Assembly: GCF_900167915.1 (NCBI RefSeq) | Contig: NZ_FUYM01000001.1 | Coordinates: 186,001-250,000, forward strand | Length of the DNA: 64,000 bases | From: Rhizorhabdus histidinilytica | GTDB lineage: Bacteria > Pseudomonadota > Alphaproteobacteria > Sphingomonadales > Sphingomonadaceae | Direction: 5' to 3' | Shown: positions 1-8,481 of the stretch, in pieces | Numbering within the stretch: the stretch's first letter is position 1 | How the letters are laid out: each line of letters opens with the position of its first letter | Notes under the pieces: generated by a model | The model's database searches: none | What the model was told of the DNA's origin: nothing | Seen by the model: only the letters and a program-made list of their open reading frames with translations | Position numbers and translations under genes: made by a program

Positions 1-656
1 CAGTCGCGGATCGCTGTCCAGTCCGCCACGTCGTAGCAGAGGTGGTCGAGCCGTTTCCGGGGTGCCCTGAACACTGCGATGCTGTGATGTTCCGGGCTGC
101 AGCGCAGGAAGGCGGAGGTCAGGTCGTCCGCTTCGTCACTCACATAGTCGGAAGGCGCGAAGCCCAGCACGTCGCAATAGAAGCGGACCATCCGTCCGGC
201 TTCGTCGCTGGCGAAGACGATGTGCTGCAAGCGGGGAAAATCCGGCGCGTCCGTCGCCGGCGCGTCGGCCGCGACGCCGAAGACGAGCCGGTTGCCGTCG
301 GGATCGGCCAGCTCGATCGCCGGGCCCGACAGCAATGTGTCGAAGATATCCCCGACCCCGACCTTTTCGGAAACCAGCCGGCCGCGAAGATCGGCCAGGT
401 GCAGGGGGTCGGGCAGGGCGAAGATGCTATGATCGACGCTGTTCGCGCTTCCCGGCCGGATCGACAGCCTGCGGCCGGCAAGAGAGCCGGTCCAGACGTC
501 ACCGTGCCACTCGCCGCGATAGCCCATGGCGTCCATGTAGAAGCCCGCCAGCCGACGTGGGTCCGGCGAGGTCAGCGCGACACCTGCAAGATGGGCGCGC
601 AACCGGGGCGCTCCGCCCTTCGGCAACCGGTCGAGATGTCCCTCCGCTTCGATCAT
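1..656 (-). CDS. VOC-superfamily protein, type-I extradiol dioxygenase-like (3' end outside window)
   Basis: The frame is open from an ATG at 656 to the left edge, so the C-terminus is missing. GAGGAG lies about 12 nt upstream of the ATG. Two VOC modules are visible: an N-terminal one near residues 22-110 (HLAGVALTSPDP, then GFYMDAMGY) and a C-terminal one from about residue 143 (LQHIVFASDEAG). His145 and His205 are spaced much like the first two iron ligands of type-I extradiol dioxygenases; the expected Glu would lie beyond position 1. It is transcribed divergently from the FAA hydrolase/Rieske genes, which suggests a role in the same aromatic pathway. It could equally be a non-dioxygenase VOC enzyme. 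The frame is certain; the activity is inference. Confidence 0.75.
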   Translation of the reverse strand, partial: MIEAEGHLDRLPKGGAPRLRAHLAGVALTSPDPRRLAGFYMDAMGYRGEWHGDVWTGSLAGRRLSIRPGSANSVDHSIFALPDPLHLADLRGRLVSEKVGVGDIFDTLLSGPAIELADPDGNRLVFGVAADAPATDAPDFPRLQHIVFASDEAGRMVRFYCDVLGFAPSDYVSDEADDLTSAFLRCSPEHHSIAVFRAPRKRLDHLCYDVADWTAIRD

Positions 657-720
657 CGTCTTTGTCCGCTCCTCTGGTAGCAGCCCCGCCGGGCAGCTTT
701 TCCGGCTATCGTCGGCCTGC

Positions 721-760
721 TTGACACAATTAAGCTTTGCTAGCATAAGTTATTATATAA
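721..760 (+). promoter_or_regulatory. Candidate sigma70-like promoter for the FAA hydrolase/Rieske unit
   Basis: TTGACA at 721-726 is a perfect -35 hexamer in an AT-rich island of otherwise GC-rich DNA. A 17-nt spacer leads to CATAAG at 744-749; AT-rich alternatives continue to 760. The ATAAGTTAT element overlaps the -10 region, which would suit repression. The start codon at 807 lies about 50 nt downstream. Confidence 0.45.
745..753. promoter_or_regulatory. ATAAGTTAT element, copy 1
   Basis: This 9-bp near-palindrome (ATAA-G-TTAT) recurs exactly at 2859-2867, upstream of the TonB receptor. Both copies lie in AT-rich intergenic DNA just before genes of the same catabolic set, so a shared operator is plausible. 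The binding protein is unknown. Confidence 0.35.
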
Positions 761-806
761 GTGCAATGGCACGTTGTTTCGTTCAAGGAAGTTGAGGGGG
801 CTGATC

Positions 807-1646
807 GTGCGTTACATCTCGTTTTCGATCGAAGGGGCTGCTCGCTGGGGATGGACCGACGGCGATCGGGTCTGGCCGCTCGACCATGTCCATCCATCGC
901 TGAAGGCGGCGATCGAGGCGGGGCCGCTGGGCGGGGTACCCGCTACGGACGGATCGTCCTTCGCGCTCGCGGATGTCGTGTTCCTCCCGGTCCTGCCCGA
1001 TCCGGGGAAGATCCTCTGCGTCGGGCTGAACTATGAGAACCACCGCCGCGAGACCGGGCGGGCCGAGGTCGCCCATCCGACGATCTTCACGCGCTTCGCG
1101 GATTCGCAGACCGGTCATGGCGCGCCGATCCTTCGTCCGAAGGAATCCGAGAAGCTCGATTATGAAGGCGAGCTGGCGATCGTGATCGGCAAGGGGGGAC
1201 GGCGGATCGCCGAGGCCGACGCTCTGGACCATATCGCCGGCTATAGCTGCTACAATGACGGATCGGTCCGCGACTGGCAGGCGCATACGATTCAGTTTAC
1301 CCCCGGCAAGAATTTCCCGGAGACGGGCGCTTTCGGCCCCTGGCTGGTGACCCCGGATGCGTTCGGCGTGCCGGGCCCGCAGCGTATCCAGACTCGCCTG
1401 AACGGGCAGGTGATGCAGGACGCCGTGCTCGACGACATGATCTTCCCGATCGCGCGGCTGGTGGCCTATTGCTCGACCTTCACGCCATTGGCGCCGGGCG
1501 ACGTGATCGTCACCGGGACGCCGGGCGGCGTCGGCGCAAAGCGCGATCCACAGGTCTTCATGAAGCCCGGCGACCGGGTCGAGGTGGAGATCGACGGCAT
1601 CGGAATATTGGAAAACGGGATCGCCCAGGAAAGGCGTGCAGGCTGA
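807..1646 (+). CDS. Fumarylacetoacetate hydrolase (FAH) family protein
   Basis: Protein of 279 aa starting at GTG 807, chosen because GAGGGGG at 794-800 is a well-spaced ribosome binding site; frames opening further upstream lack one. The family hallmarks are present: GLNYENHRRETG, then EKLDYEGELAIVIGKGG with the metal-binding acidic residues, and VTGTPGGVGAKRDP near the C-terminus. FAH-fold enzymes hydrolyse C-C bonds of acylpyruvates or hydrate and decarboxylate 2-oxo-dienoates after ring cleavage. It is the first gene after a candidate promoter and precedes a Rieske oxygenase, which fits a late step of aromatic degradation. The exact substrate cannot be read from the sequence. Confidence 0.9.
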   Translation: MRYISFSIEGAARWGWTDGDRVWPLDHVHPSLKAAIEAGPLGGVPATDGSSFALADVVFLPVLPDPGKILCVGLNYENHRRETGRAEVAHPTIFTRFADSQTGHGAPILRPKESEKLDYEGELAIVIGKGGRRIAEADALDHIAGYSCYNDGSVRDWQAHTIQFTPGKNFPETGAFGPWLVTPDAFGVPGPQRIQTRLNGQVMQDAVLDDMIFPIARLVAYCSTFTPLAPGDVIVTGTPGGVGAKRDPQVFMKPGDRVEVEIDGIGILENGIAQERRAG

Positions 1647-1726
1647 CGCTGTCCGCGCGGCATCGCGCTCCGGCAGCCGCAGAGCCGCCGCCGGGGCAAG
1701 CGGTGCGTGCCCGATGGAGAGAGAAG

Positions 1727-2815
1727 ATGTTCCTCAAGAATTGCTGGTATGTCGCCGCCTGGCCGAACGAGCTGCCGACCGATGGCGTCATCCCGCGTCG
1801 TATCCTGGACCGGCCGGTCCTGCTCTATCGCACCGCCGAAGGTGATCCGGCGGCGTTGCTCGATCGCTGCCCGCATCGGCTGGTGCCACTGTCCGCCGGA
1901 GTGCGGAAGGGCGATCATATCCGTTGCGGCTACCACGGCATGACCTTTGCGCCGGATGGACGCTGCACGCATATTCCCGGCCAGTCCCAGATACCGTCCA
2001 ATGCGCATGCGACGGCCTTTCCGGTCGTCGAGCGTCATGGCCTGATCTGGATATGGATGGGCGAGGCGACGGCCGCCGACGCCGATCTGATACCCGAACT
2101 GCCCTGGCCGACCCTGCCGAACTGGACGGCGTCGCGCGGCTATACCCACGTGGCGGGCGACTATCGGCTGCTCTCCGACAATCTGCTCGACCTCAGCCAT
2201 GAGAATTACATCCATCAGGGTACCATCGGCAACGAGGAAGAGGAGAGCATCGCCGACTATCCGGTGCGCGTGACGGTGGAGGGCAAGGTGATCCGCGCGC
2301 ATCGCGACATGCCCGACATCGCACCGCCACCCTTCTTCCGGGTCCTGACCGGCAGCGACCAGCGCATCGACCGGTGGCAGACTGCGATCTGGACGGCGCC
2401 TTCGATCAACATGACCGACGTCGGCGCCCGGCCGCTGGGGCAGGGGGAGGCCGATACGCTGGTCTCCCGCGTCCTGCATCTGCTGACCCCTGAAACGGCG
2501 CGATCGACCCACTATTTCTGGGCGCATAATCGCAATTTCCGGCAGGCCGACGAGGAACTGACGCAGGCGATCATCGCCGCCCACCATCGGACCTTCGACG
2601 AAGACAAGGACATGGTGGAGTTGCAACAGAAGGAACTCGACGAATCCGGCCTATCGGTCCCCAGTTTCGCGCTTCGGGTCGACGATGCGCCGCTGCGTGC
2701 GCGGCGCATGCTGGCGGGACTGATCCGGCAAGAGAACGAAGGCGCATTGAGTACGCTGGTTCGGGGGCAGCGGCTGATCCCGGATCCCGAGGCGTTGACC
2801 GCCGTGCCGGCCTGA
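1727..2815 (+). CDS. Rieske non-haem iron oxygenase, VanA/DdmC-like alpha subunit
   Basis: Protein of 362 aa beginning MFLKNCWYVAAW, with GGAGAGAG just upstream of ATG 1727. The Rieske [2Fe-2S] ligands are Cys48-x-His50 and Cys67-x2-His70. The mononuclear iron site is in DLSHENYIHQG (His158, His163). Length and architecture match single-component-type oxygenases such as vanillate and dicamba O-demethylases, which remove O- or N-alkyl groups or hydroxylate aromatics using electrons from a separate reductase. No ferredoxin or reductase gene is near, so it must borrow one encoded elsewhere. It is paralogous to the oxygenases at 20157 and 23936. O-demethylation is the best guess; the substrate is unknown. 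Confidence 0.93.
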   Translation: MFLKNCWYVAAWPNELPTDGVIPRRILDRPVLLYRTAEGDPAALLDRCPHRLVPLSAGVRKGDHIRCGYHGMTFAPDGRCTHIPGQSQIPSNAHATAFPVVERHGLIWIWMGEATAADADLIPELPWPTLPNWTASRGYTHVAGDYRLLSDNLLDLSHENYIHQGTIGNEEEESIADYPVRVTVEGKVIRAHRDMPDIAPPPFFRVLTGSDQRIDRWQTAIWTAPSINMTDVGARPLGQGEADTLVSRVLHLLTPETARSTHYFWAHNRNFRQADEELTQAIIAAHHRTFDEDKDMVELQQKELDESGLSVPSFALRVDDAPLRARRMLAGLIRQENEGALSTLVRGQRLIPDPEALTAVPA

Positions 2816-2851
2816 AACCGCCAGCGGCGCATCATATCGCGCGATTTATGT

Positions 2852-2872
2852 TTATGTGATAAGTTATGTGAT
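2852..2872 (+). promoter_or_regulatory. Direct repeat TTATGTGAT x2 enclosing ATAAGTTAT copy 2
   Basis: TTATGTGAT occurs at 2852-2860 and again at 2864-2872, a 12-bp period, and the junction creates ATAAGTTAT at 2859-2867, identical to the element at 745-753. The block lies about 30 nt before the TTG start of the TonB receptor, in the only AT-rich part of the 85-bp gap. It is a good candidate operator or activator site for the receptor. Confidence 0.4.
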
Positions 2873-2900
2873 CAAAACATCATGAGAAGGGGAGGTTGTT

Positions 2901-5267
2901 TTGAACGACAATGTGCATTCTTGCGCGACCGGCGGCCTGTCGTCACGGTCCGGATCGTCGAATGGCGGGCGCCTGGCGTCGGCCTGCGCCCTCATGCTGA
3001 TCGGCGCGAGCTATCCATCGATGGCAACGGCGCGGGCGAACGACGGCGCGATCGCCGCGGCCTCCGCCGATCAGGCGCCACTGGCCGCCGACGCCACGGG
3101 CACCATGGTCGAGGACATCGTCGTGACCGCCACCCGGCGCGCCGTGAACCTGCAGAAGGTTCCGGTAACGATCACGGCGCTGCCCGCCAGCACGCTGAAG
3201 TCCTTCAACATCACCGGCGTGCTGCAATTGTCGGACGCGGTGCCTGGGTTGCAGGTCGCGCCCAGTGGCGGCAACAACATCTATCTGCGCGGCGTCGGCA
3301 CGACCAGCGCCGGCTATAACGAGGCGCAGGTCGCCGTCTATATCGACGGGCTTTATCTGCCCAATCCGGCGATGAGCATCTTCTCGTTCAACAATATCGA
3401 GCAGATCGAGGTGCTGAAGGGGCCGCAAGGCACGCTCTACGGACGCAACGCCACTGCTGGCCTGATCGCGGTGCGGACGCGCGATCCGGGCGAGCAGCTC
3501 AAGGTCGACGCCTCGCTGGGTTATGACAATTACGATACCCGTACCGAGACTCTCTATGTCTCGGCGCCGATCACGGGCAGCCTGTCAGGCAATGTCGCGG
3601 TGTACGACACCAAGCAATATCAGGGCTGGGGCAAGAACGTCTTCACCAGCAATGACATCCAGAAGAACCGGGAGACCGGCGTGCAGGCCAAGCTGCTGTG
3701 GGATGCGGGACCCAATACCAGGATCACCACCAACTTCATCTTCGACACCAACAACCGTACCTACGGCTATGGCTATCACATCCTGCCGGGTACGATCGGC
3801 GCCGACGGCACGACCTATGTCGGCAGGAACAATGTCGCGTCGCGCATCGATGCCAGCGCTCCGTTCAAGGCCTATATCGGCGCGCTCAAGATCCAGCAGG
3901 ATCTCGGCTTCGCCACGCTGATGAGCCTGACCGGCTATCAGCACAGCAGCCAGAAGCCGACCAACCCTGCGAACAACGCCATATTGGGACAGCCTTTGCC
4001 CGGGCAGGGCTCGACCATCTTCGACTTCGACCAGACCAGCAGGACCTGGAGCCAGGAGCTTCAGCTCACGTCGAAGGCAGGCGCGTCGCGGCTGGAATGG
4101 GTCGCTGGCCTCTATTACTATAACGACAAGACCAAGATCGCCGCGGGCTCCTACAACACCTGCGTCGGAAACGCCTGCGCGACGGGTGCGGCACCGAACA
4201 TCATCACCGGCCGGCCCAAGACCGACTCCTATTCGGGCTATGTCGACGGCACCTATAAGCTGTTCGACGCGACGCGGCTGACCATGGGCCTGCGTTACAC
4301 CAACGAGACGAAGAGCATCACTGGCGAACAGGTGCCGTTGCCGGGCTTCCCGAACTCGGTCACCACCTTCCCGCCCGGCACGGTACTGTTTCCGGGGCAG
4401 CCCTTTCCTGGTTTCCCGAATGGCATCCCGACCAAGCTGAACTTCGAGAAGGTCACCTATCGCGTCGTTCTGGCCCAGGATTTCGGACCGAACGTGCATG
4501 GCTATGTATCCAACAATTACGGCTTCAAGTCGGGCGGCTTCAATGCGAATAATTTCAACAATCCGCCGGTGAAGCCGGAACTGCTGAATTCCTATGAGGT
4601 CGGGGTGAAGAGCGAGCTGTTCGATCGGCGCGTCCGGTTCAACCTCGCCTATTTCCACTATGACTATAAAGACGTGCAGGTCCGTTCGGCCGCCCCGCCG
4701 GCGCCTCCCGGCCGTTCGCTGCTCCAGAATGTCGGCAAGGAACGGATCAAGGGCGTCAATGGTGATTTCTCGATCATCCCGGTCCAGGGCCTGACCATCA
4801 ACGGCGGGTTCGAGGTGCTCGACGCGAAATATACAAGGAACCCGGGACAGAGCTGCTCTTCACCCGGCCCGAACCAGGTCGTCGGCGGCGTGCTGGTCGG
4901 CACGGTGGTGACGGTGCCCTGCGATCTCGCCGGCTTCGACGTGGCCTTTGCCTCACCCTTCTCGGCGACCTTGGGCTTCAGCTACAAGCTGGAAACCGAG
5001 ATGGGGGTTTTCACGCTCAACGCCAGCGATCGCTACACGAAGCGCTATCCGCTGCTGGCCGACCAGAGCATCTATGCGCCGGGCAGCCACATCGTGAATG
5101 CCAGCCTGGCATGGACCGCGCCGGACGGCCGGTTCGACGCCCAGGTCTACGTCCGCAACCTGACGAACAAATATACCTATGTGACCGGCTATGCCACGGC
5201 CGCGGGCTTTGCGGTGGTCCCCGGCGCGCCGCGCGTGATCGGCGCCACCGTGGGTTTCCATCTGTAG
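2901..5267 (+). CDS. TonB-dependent outer-membrane receptor
   Basis: Protein of 788 aa with a TTG start at 2901 supported by GAAGGGGAGG directly upstream. A signal peptide ends near ASYPSMATARA. The plug domain begins with the TonB-box-like EDIVVTATRR and contains IEQIEVLKGPQGTLYGRNA, followed by a long beta-barrel ending VIGATVGFHL with the usual terminal aromatic-rich strand. Sphingomonad receptors of this class import aromatic compounds, glycans or siderophores. Its place between oxygenase/FAA genes and a GST argues for uptake of the pathway substrate. It has its own upstream repeat element. Receptor class is certain; ligand is inference. Confidence 0.95.
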   Translation: MNDNVHSCATGGLSSRSGSSNGGRLASACALMLIGASYPSMATARANDGAIAAASADQAPLAADATGTMVEDIVVTATRRAVNLQKVPVTITALPASTLKSFNITGVLQLSDAVPGLQVAPSGGNNIYLRGVGTTSAGYNEAQVAVYIDGLYLPNPAMSIFSFNNIEQIEVLKGPQGTLYGRNATAGLIAVRTRDPGEQLKVDASLGYDNYDTRTETLYVSAPITGSLSGNVAVYDTKQYQGWGKNVFTSNDIQKNRETGVQAKLLWDAGPNTRITTNFIFDTNNRTYGYGYHILPGTIGADGTTYVGRNNVASRIDASAPFKAYIGALKIQQDLGFATLMSLTGYQHSSQKPTNPANNAILGQPLPGQGSTIFDFDQTSRTWSQELQLTSKAGASRLEWVAGLYYYNDKTKIAAGSYNTCVGNACATGAAPNIITGRPKTDSYSGYVDGTYKLFDATRLTMGLRYTNETKSITGEQVPLPGFPNSVTTFPPGTVLFPGQPFPGFPNGIPTKLNFEKVTYRVVLAQDFGPNVHGYVSNNYGFKSGGFNANNFNNPPVKPELLNSYEVGVKSELFDRRVRFNLAYFHYDYKDVQVRSAAPPAPPGRSLLQNVGKERIKGVNGDFSIIPVQGLTINGGFEVLDAKYTRNPGQSCSSPGPNQVVGGVLVGTVVTVPCDLAGFDVAFASPFSATLGFSYKLETEMGVFTLNASDRYTKRYPLLADQSIYAPGSHIVNASLAWTAPDGRFDAQVYVRNLTNKYTYVTGYATAAGFAVVPGAPRVIGATVGFHL

Positions 5268-5360
5268 AGCTCCTCGCCGGCCCCCCGGTTCCGGCTCTAG
5301 GGTCGGTCGGGGGCGCCCGCAGGGAGCCGGATGCCGTTACTGGACAGGAATACAAATGCG

Positions 5361-5975
5361 ATGCGCCTGATCTATTCGACCGCTGCCTGCTCGATCAGCC
5401 CGCACATCGTGCTCGAGGAGATCGGGCTGCCCTTCGAGACGCAGCGGGTATCGACCAAGGAGGGCGGCACGCGGACGGCGGACTATCTGAGGCTCAATCC
5501 GAAAGGCAAGGTCCCCGTGCTGATCCTCGACGATGGCCGGGTGATCACCGAGAATCCGGTGATCCTGCAGTTTCTCGCAAGGGCCCACCCCGATAGCGGA
5601 TTGCTGCCTGAGCCTCTGTCCGAGGCGTTCGAGGCGCTGCAGGTCTGCGAGTATTTCTGCAATACGGTGCACAGCTTCGGGCTGACCCGTCTCTTCAATC
5701 CGCGCGCTTTCTGCGTGCATGAGGAGCATCATGCCGAAATCCGGGCGGAGGGCGCGCATGTCGTCGCCAAGGCGTTCGCGCTGGTCGCCCCTCGTCTCGA
5801 AGGTGCGTCCTTTCTGTTCGATCGCTTCTCGATCGCCGACGCGGTCCTGTTCTTCTTCGAATATCATGCCCGCCGGCTACAGCTCGCAATGCCGCCCGCG
5901 GTGGATCTGCATCTCGACCGGCTGCTGGAGCGGCCATCGATCCGCGCGGTATTGGCGCGTGAGGGGCTCGCCTAG
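5361..5975 (+). CDS. Beta-class glutathione S-transferase
   Basis: Protein of 204 aa. ATG 5361 gives the canonical N-terminus MRLIYSTAACSISPHI, in which Cys10 matches the beta-class catalytic cysteine; an in-frame ATG at 5331 would add ten residues and cannot be excluded because GGGAG precedes it. The thioredoxin-like domain includes LNPKGKVPVLILDDG and the glutathione-contacting ENPVILQFLA, followed by an all-helical C-terminal domain. In aromatic gene sets these enzymes perform glutathione-dependent ether cleavage, dehalogenation or maleylpyruvate isomerisation. Here it follows a TonB receptor and precedes two hydrolases. Confidence 0.9.
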   Translation: MRLIYSTAACSISPHIVLEEIGLPFETQRVSTKEGGTRTADYLRLNPKGKVPVLILDDGRVITENPVILQFLARAHPDSGLLPEPLSEAFEALQVCEYFCNTVHSFGLTRLFNPRAFCVHEEHHAEIRAEGAHVVAKAFALVAPRLEGASFLFDRFSIADAVLFFFEYHARRLQLAMPPAVDLHLDRLLERPSIRAVLAREGLA

Positions 5976-6000
5976 GCCACCGTTTGTGAGGATGAATCGG

Positions 6001-7017
6001 ATGACGGACGGAAGGCGTCGGATGCGCAACATCGCTCTCGCCGCGTTGATGACGGCGGCGCCGGCAGTATCTCCGGCGCAGGCTCCCTCGGCGATCGAGC
6101 CGCTCGTTGCCGGCGCGTTCACTCCCTATGTGTCGGTCAGCCCGGTCGTGCTGTCGGCGCCTGGCCGGGGGCTGGATCTGGAGGTTCGGGTATCCGCTCC
6201 GGTGACGGGCCGCCATCTGCCGATCATCATCTTCTCGCACGGCAATGGTTGGTCGCTCGACGGCTATGGTCCGCTCGTCCATTTCTGGGCGAGCCACGGC
6301 TTCATCGTCGTCCAGCCGACCCATCTGGATTCGCGGGCGCTGCGCCTCGATCCCGACGATCCGCGCAGGCCGTTGATCTGGCGATATCGGGTCAACGACA
6401 TGAAGCGCATCCTCGACAATCTCGACAGGCTGGAAGCGTCGGTCCCCGGCCTGAAGGGAAGGGCTGACAGGACGCGTATCGCGGCGGTCGGGCACAGCTA
6501 TGGCGGGCATACGACAGCCCTGCTGCTGGGCGCCCGCGTCATCGGCCGGGATCGCAGGATCGGTGAGGATTTGTCCGATCCGCGGATCAAGGTCGGCGTG
6601 CTCATCACGCCGAGCGGCAAGGGCGGGGGCGATCTCAGTCCGTTCGCCGCAGAACATTATCCCTTCCTGGACGTCAGCTTCGGCGAGATGACCGGCCGCG
6701 CCCTGGTCGTCGTGGGCGACAAGGATCAGTCGCGGCTCAGCGTCCGTGGCCCCGACTGGTCCACCGATGCCTATCATCTGAGTCCTGGCGCCGATTGCCT
6801 GGCGACCCTGTTCGGGGGAGAGCATCTGCTCGGCGGCATTTCGGGTTTCGAGGTCAAGGAGACGACCGACGAGAATCCGGACAGGGTCGCTGCGGTCCAG
6901 CGGATCAGCTGGGCCTATCTTCGTACCGCACTATATCCTGGCGATCCGGCCTGGGCGGCGATGAGTGCGGCCCTGAAGGCCGCGGCGAAACCCCAGGGGC
7001 GGATCGATTGCAAATGA
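6001..7017 (+). CDS. Exported alpha/beta hydrolase (dienelactone hydrolase/PAF-acetylhydrolase-like)
   Basis: About 338 aa from ATG 6001 (GAGG nine nt upstream); ATG 6022 is an alternative that still keeps the signal peptide RNIALAALMTAAPAVSPAQA. The nucleophile elbow GHSYGG places Ser166, with an oxyanion-type FSHGNG near residue 80; VVVGDKDQ and GGEHLLGG could supply Asp and His of the triad. The export signal suggests it acts on esters or lactones in the periplasm. Its stop overlaps the next start by four bases (ATGA), so the two hydrolases are translationally coupled. Confidence 0.85.
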   Translation: MTDGRRRMRNIALAALMTAAPAVSPAQAPSAIEPLVAGAFTPYVSVSPVVLSAPGRGLDLEVRVSAPVTGRHLPIIIFSHGNGWSLDGYGPLVHFWASHGFIVVQPTHLDSRALRLDPDDPRRPLIWRYRVNDMKRILDNLDRLEASVPGLKGRADRTRIAAVGHSYGGHTTALLLGARVIGRDRRIGEDLSDPRIKVGVLITPSGKGGGDLSPFAAEHYPFLDVSFGEMTGRALVVVGDKDQSRLSVRGPDWSTDAYHLSPGADCLATLFGGEHLLGGISGFEVKETTDENPDRVAAVQRISWAYLRTALYPGDPAWAAMSAALKAAAKPQGRIDCK

Positions 7018-7859
7018 CCAATTCGGGGGCAGCCAGCACCATGTCGACCATCGCCATCGCACAGGGGACCGTCGTTTCGACCGACGGCACCGTCCTTGCC
7101 TACCAGCGGCTCGGCAGCGGAGCGCCGCTGGTCGTGTGTCATGGCTCCTTCTCGGTGGCGGGTGACTGGCGCCGTTTCGGCGAGGCGATGGCCACGAAGC
7201 GCACGGTCTATCTCTACGACCGGCGTGGTCGCGGGCTCAGCCAATTGGCGGCATCCGAATTCGCGCTTGATGCCGAAGTGGACGATCTGGCTGCGATCAT
7301 GGCGCTTGCCGGGCCGGGAGCGGCGCTGCTCGGCCACAGTTTCGGGGGCGGCTGCGCCCTGAGCTTTGCGCAGCGAGAGAGCTTTACCGGCCCGCTGATC
7401 CTCTACGAGCCGCGCCATTCCACGCGGGTACCTGTGAGCCGAGGGCATATCCCGGAGCTTCAAAGGCTGATCGATGCCGGCGATCAGGATGCGGCCATGG
7501 CGTTCGCGCTGACCCATGTCGTCGGCCTGCCGTCCGAGGCCGTCGCTGGAATGCGCCAGTCTCCGATGTGGAAGGCACTATCGAGGACGATCGGCGCCTT
7601 TCCCAAAGAGTTGCGCCTGCTGGACAGCCTTGCATGGCGTCCCGGCGACCTGGATACGATTGCCGGGCCGGTGTCGCTGCTGATCGGCGAACAGAGCCCC
7701 GTGCTACCGGATGCCGTATCGCCCGACGTGGCGTTGCAGGAATTGCTGCCTGGCTTGCGCAAGCGGGTCATCCCGGGGGAGGGGCACCTTGCTTATGCAT
7801 CCTCACCCGCACTGCTTGCCGATATCGTCTGCTGCTGCCTCACGGGGGGAGAAGATTGA
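7014..7859 (+). CDS. Cytoplasmic alpha/beta hydrolase
   Basis: Protein of 281 aa with ATG 7014 overlapping the preceding stop; an internal ATG at 7041 is an alternative start. It has the classic fold landmarks: VVCHGSF oxyanion turn, YLYDRRGRGLS, nucleophile elbow LLGHSFGGG with Ser109, and IPGEGHLAY carrying the catalytic His. There is no signal peptide, unlike the hydrolase before it. Family members include ring-cleavage-product hydrolases, lactonases and esterases. It is the last gene of the + strand set; nearly 200 bp without a gene follow. Confidence 0.85.
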   Translation: MTNSGAASTMSTIAIAQGTVVSTDGTVLAYQRLGSGAPLVVCHGSFSVAGDWRRFGEAMATKRTVYLYDRRGRGLSQLAASEFALDAEVDDLAAIMALAGPGAALLGHSFGGGCALSFAQRESFTGPLILYEPRHSTRVPVSRGHIPELQRLIDAGDQDAAMAFALTHVVGLPSEAVAGMRQSPMWKALSRTIGAFPKELRLLDSLAWRPGDLDTIAGPVSLLIGEQSPVLPDAVSPDVALQELLPGLRKRVIPGEGHLAYASSPALLADIVCCCLTGGED

Positions 7860-8051
7860 TGGTGTAGACGGGTGAGCGGAGGTGGCGTCCATTTCCGATG
7901 ATCCGGCGCGGGCTCTGCCGATAATGATCGGGCCGAACCCCGGTGCCCGCCTCGTCGGGGAGCGTCATCGATCCGAAGTAGGGTGCCCGGCCGCTTGGCT
8001 GACCGATCGAATCCCTCCGTCTCCGTGGTCGACGAAACGCTCGGTGTACGG

Positions 8052-8465
8052 TCAGGGGGGGGGGGGCGGGGCGATCCAGCGGAAGAATTCGACGAAATAT
8101 CCGCCGGGGTCGCACACGCGGAACTCGGTGGTACGGCCGCGGCAGCCGGGTTGGAAGCCGTCGTCGGGCCCGAGCGAGCCCGCGGCCCTCAGGCGGTCGT
8201 GCCATTGTTCGAGTTGATCGGTCTCGATCGACAGCGTCGCCCCCTTGTTGCGGCCGGGCACCGGGCGCTGGCTGCCGCTCACCGCATCGACAAGCCCAAG
8301 GCTCTGGCCGGGTGTTATGCGCAGCAGCACCAGCCAGTCCTGGTTGAAATAAGGCTCGAAGCCCAGCACCTCGCGGTACCAGCGCACCGCGGCGTCGAGA
8401 TCGTCATAATAGAAGAAGGTGATCGTCCCGGCGATGTCGGGCCTGCCCTCCGCCGGCCCCGTCAT
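8052..8465 (-). CDS. VOC/glyoxalase-fold protein with polyproline C-terminus
   Basis: Single VOC module of 137 aa: GTITFFYYDDLDAAVRWYRE, LGLVDAVSG, then FRVCDPGGYFVEFFRW. It begins 16 nt after the MarR stop, so the two are co-transcribed. The last five residues are prolines, four of them encoded by an uninterrupted run of twelve C that ends at the stop codon. The exported VOC protein at 13652 is a recognisable paralogue (TFLYYKDLPAAAAFY, LGLVNAQDG). Function is unknown; the pairing with a MarR regulator suggests detoxification or binding of a small aromatic or quinone. Confidence 0.85.
   Translation of the reverse strand: MTGPAEGRPDIAGTITFFYYDDLDAAVRWYREVLGFEPYFNQDWLVLLRITPGQSLGLVDAVSGSQRPVPGRNKGATLSIETDQLEQWHDRLRAAGSLGPDDGFQPGCRGRTTEFRVCDPGGYFVEFFRWIAPPPPP
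8055..8066 (+). repeat. Homopolymer tract of 12 G
   Basis: Twelve consecutive G encode the proline tail of the VOC protein on the other strand and abut its TGA stop. One C gained would put the ribosome into a frame open for about 70 more codons, to near 7840. It may be a slippage site or a base-calling problem. Confidence 0.9.
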
Positions 8466-8481
8466 CGCGATGCAGCCACCG

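Noticed and set aside
7840-8205. A 121-codon minus-strand gene overlapping the VOC gene
   Set aside because: Its first half is an out-of-frame reading of the VOC gene; only the tail past 8054 is free, so it is reported as a possible frameshift extension, not as a gene.
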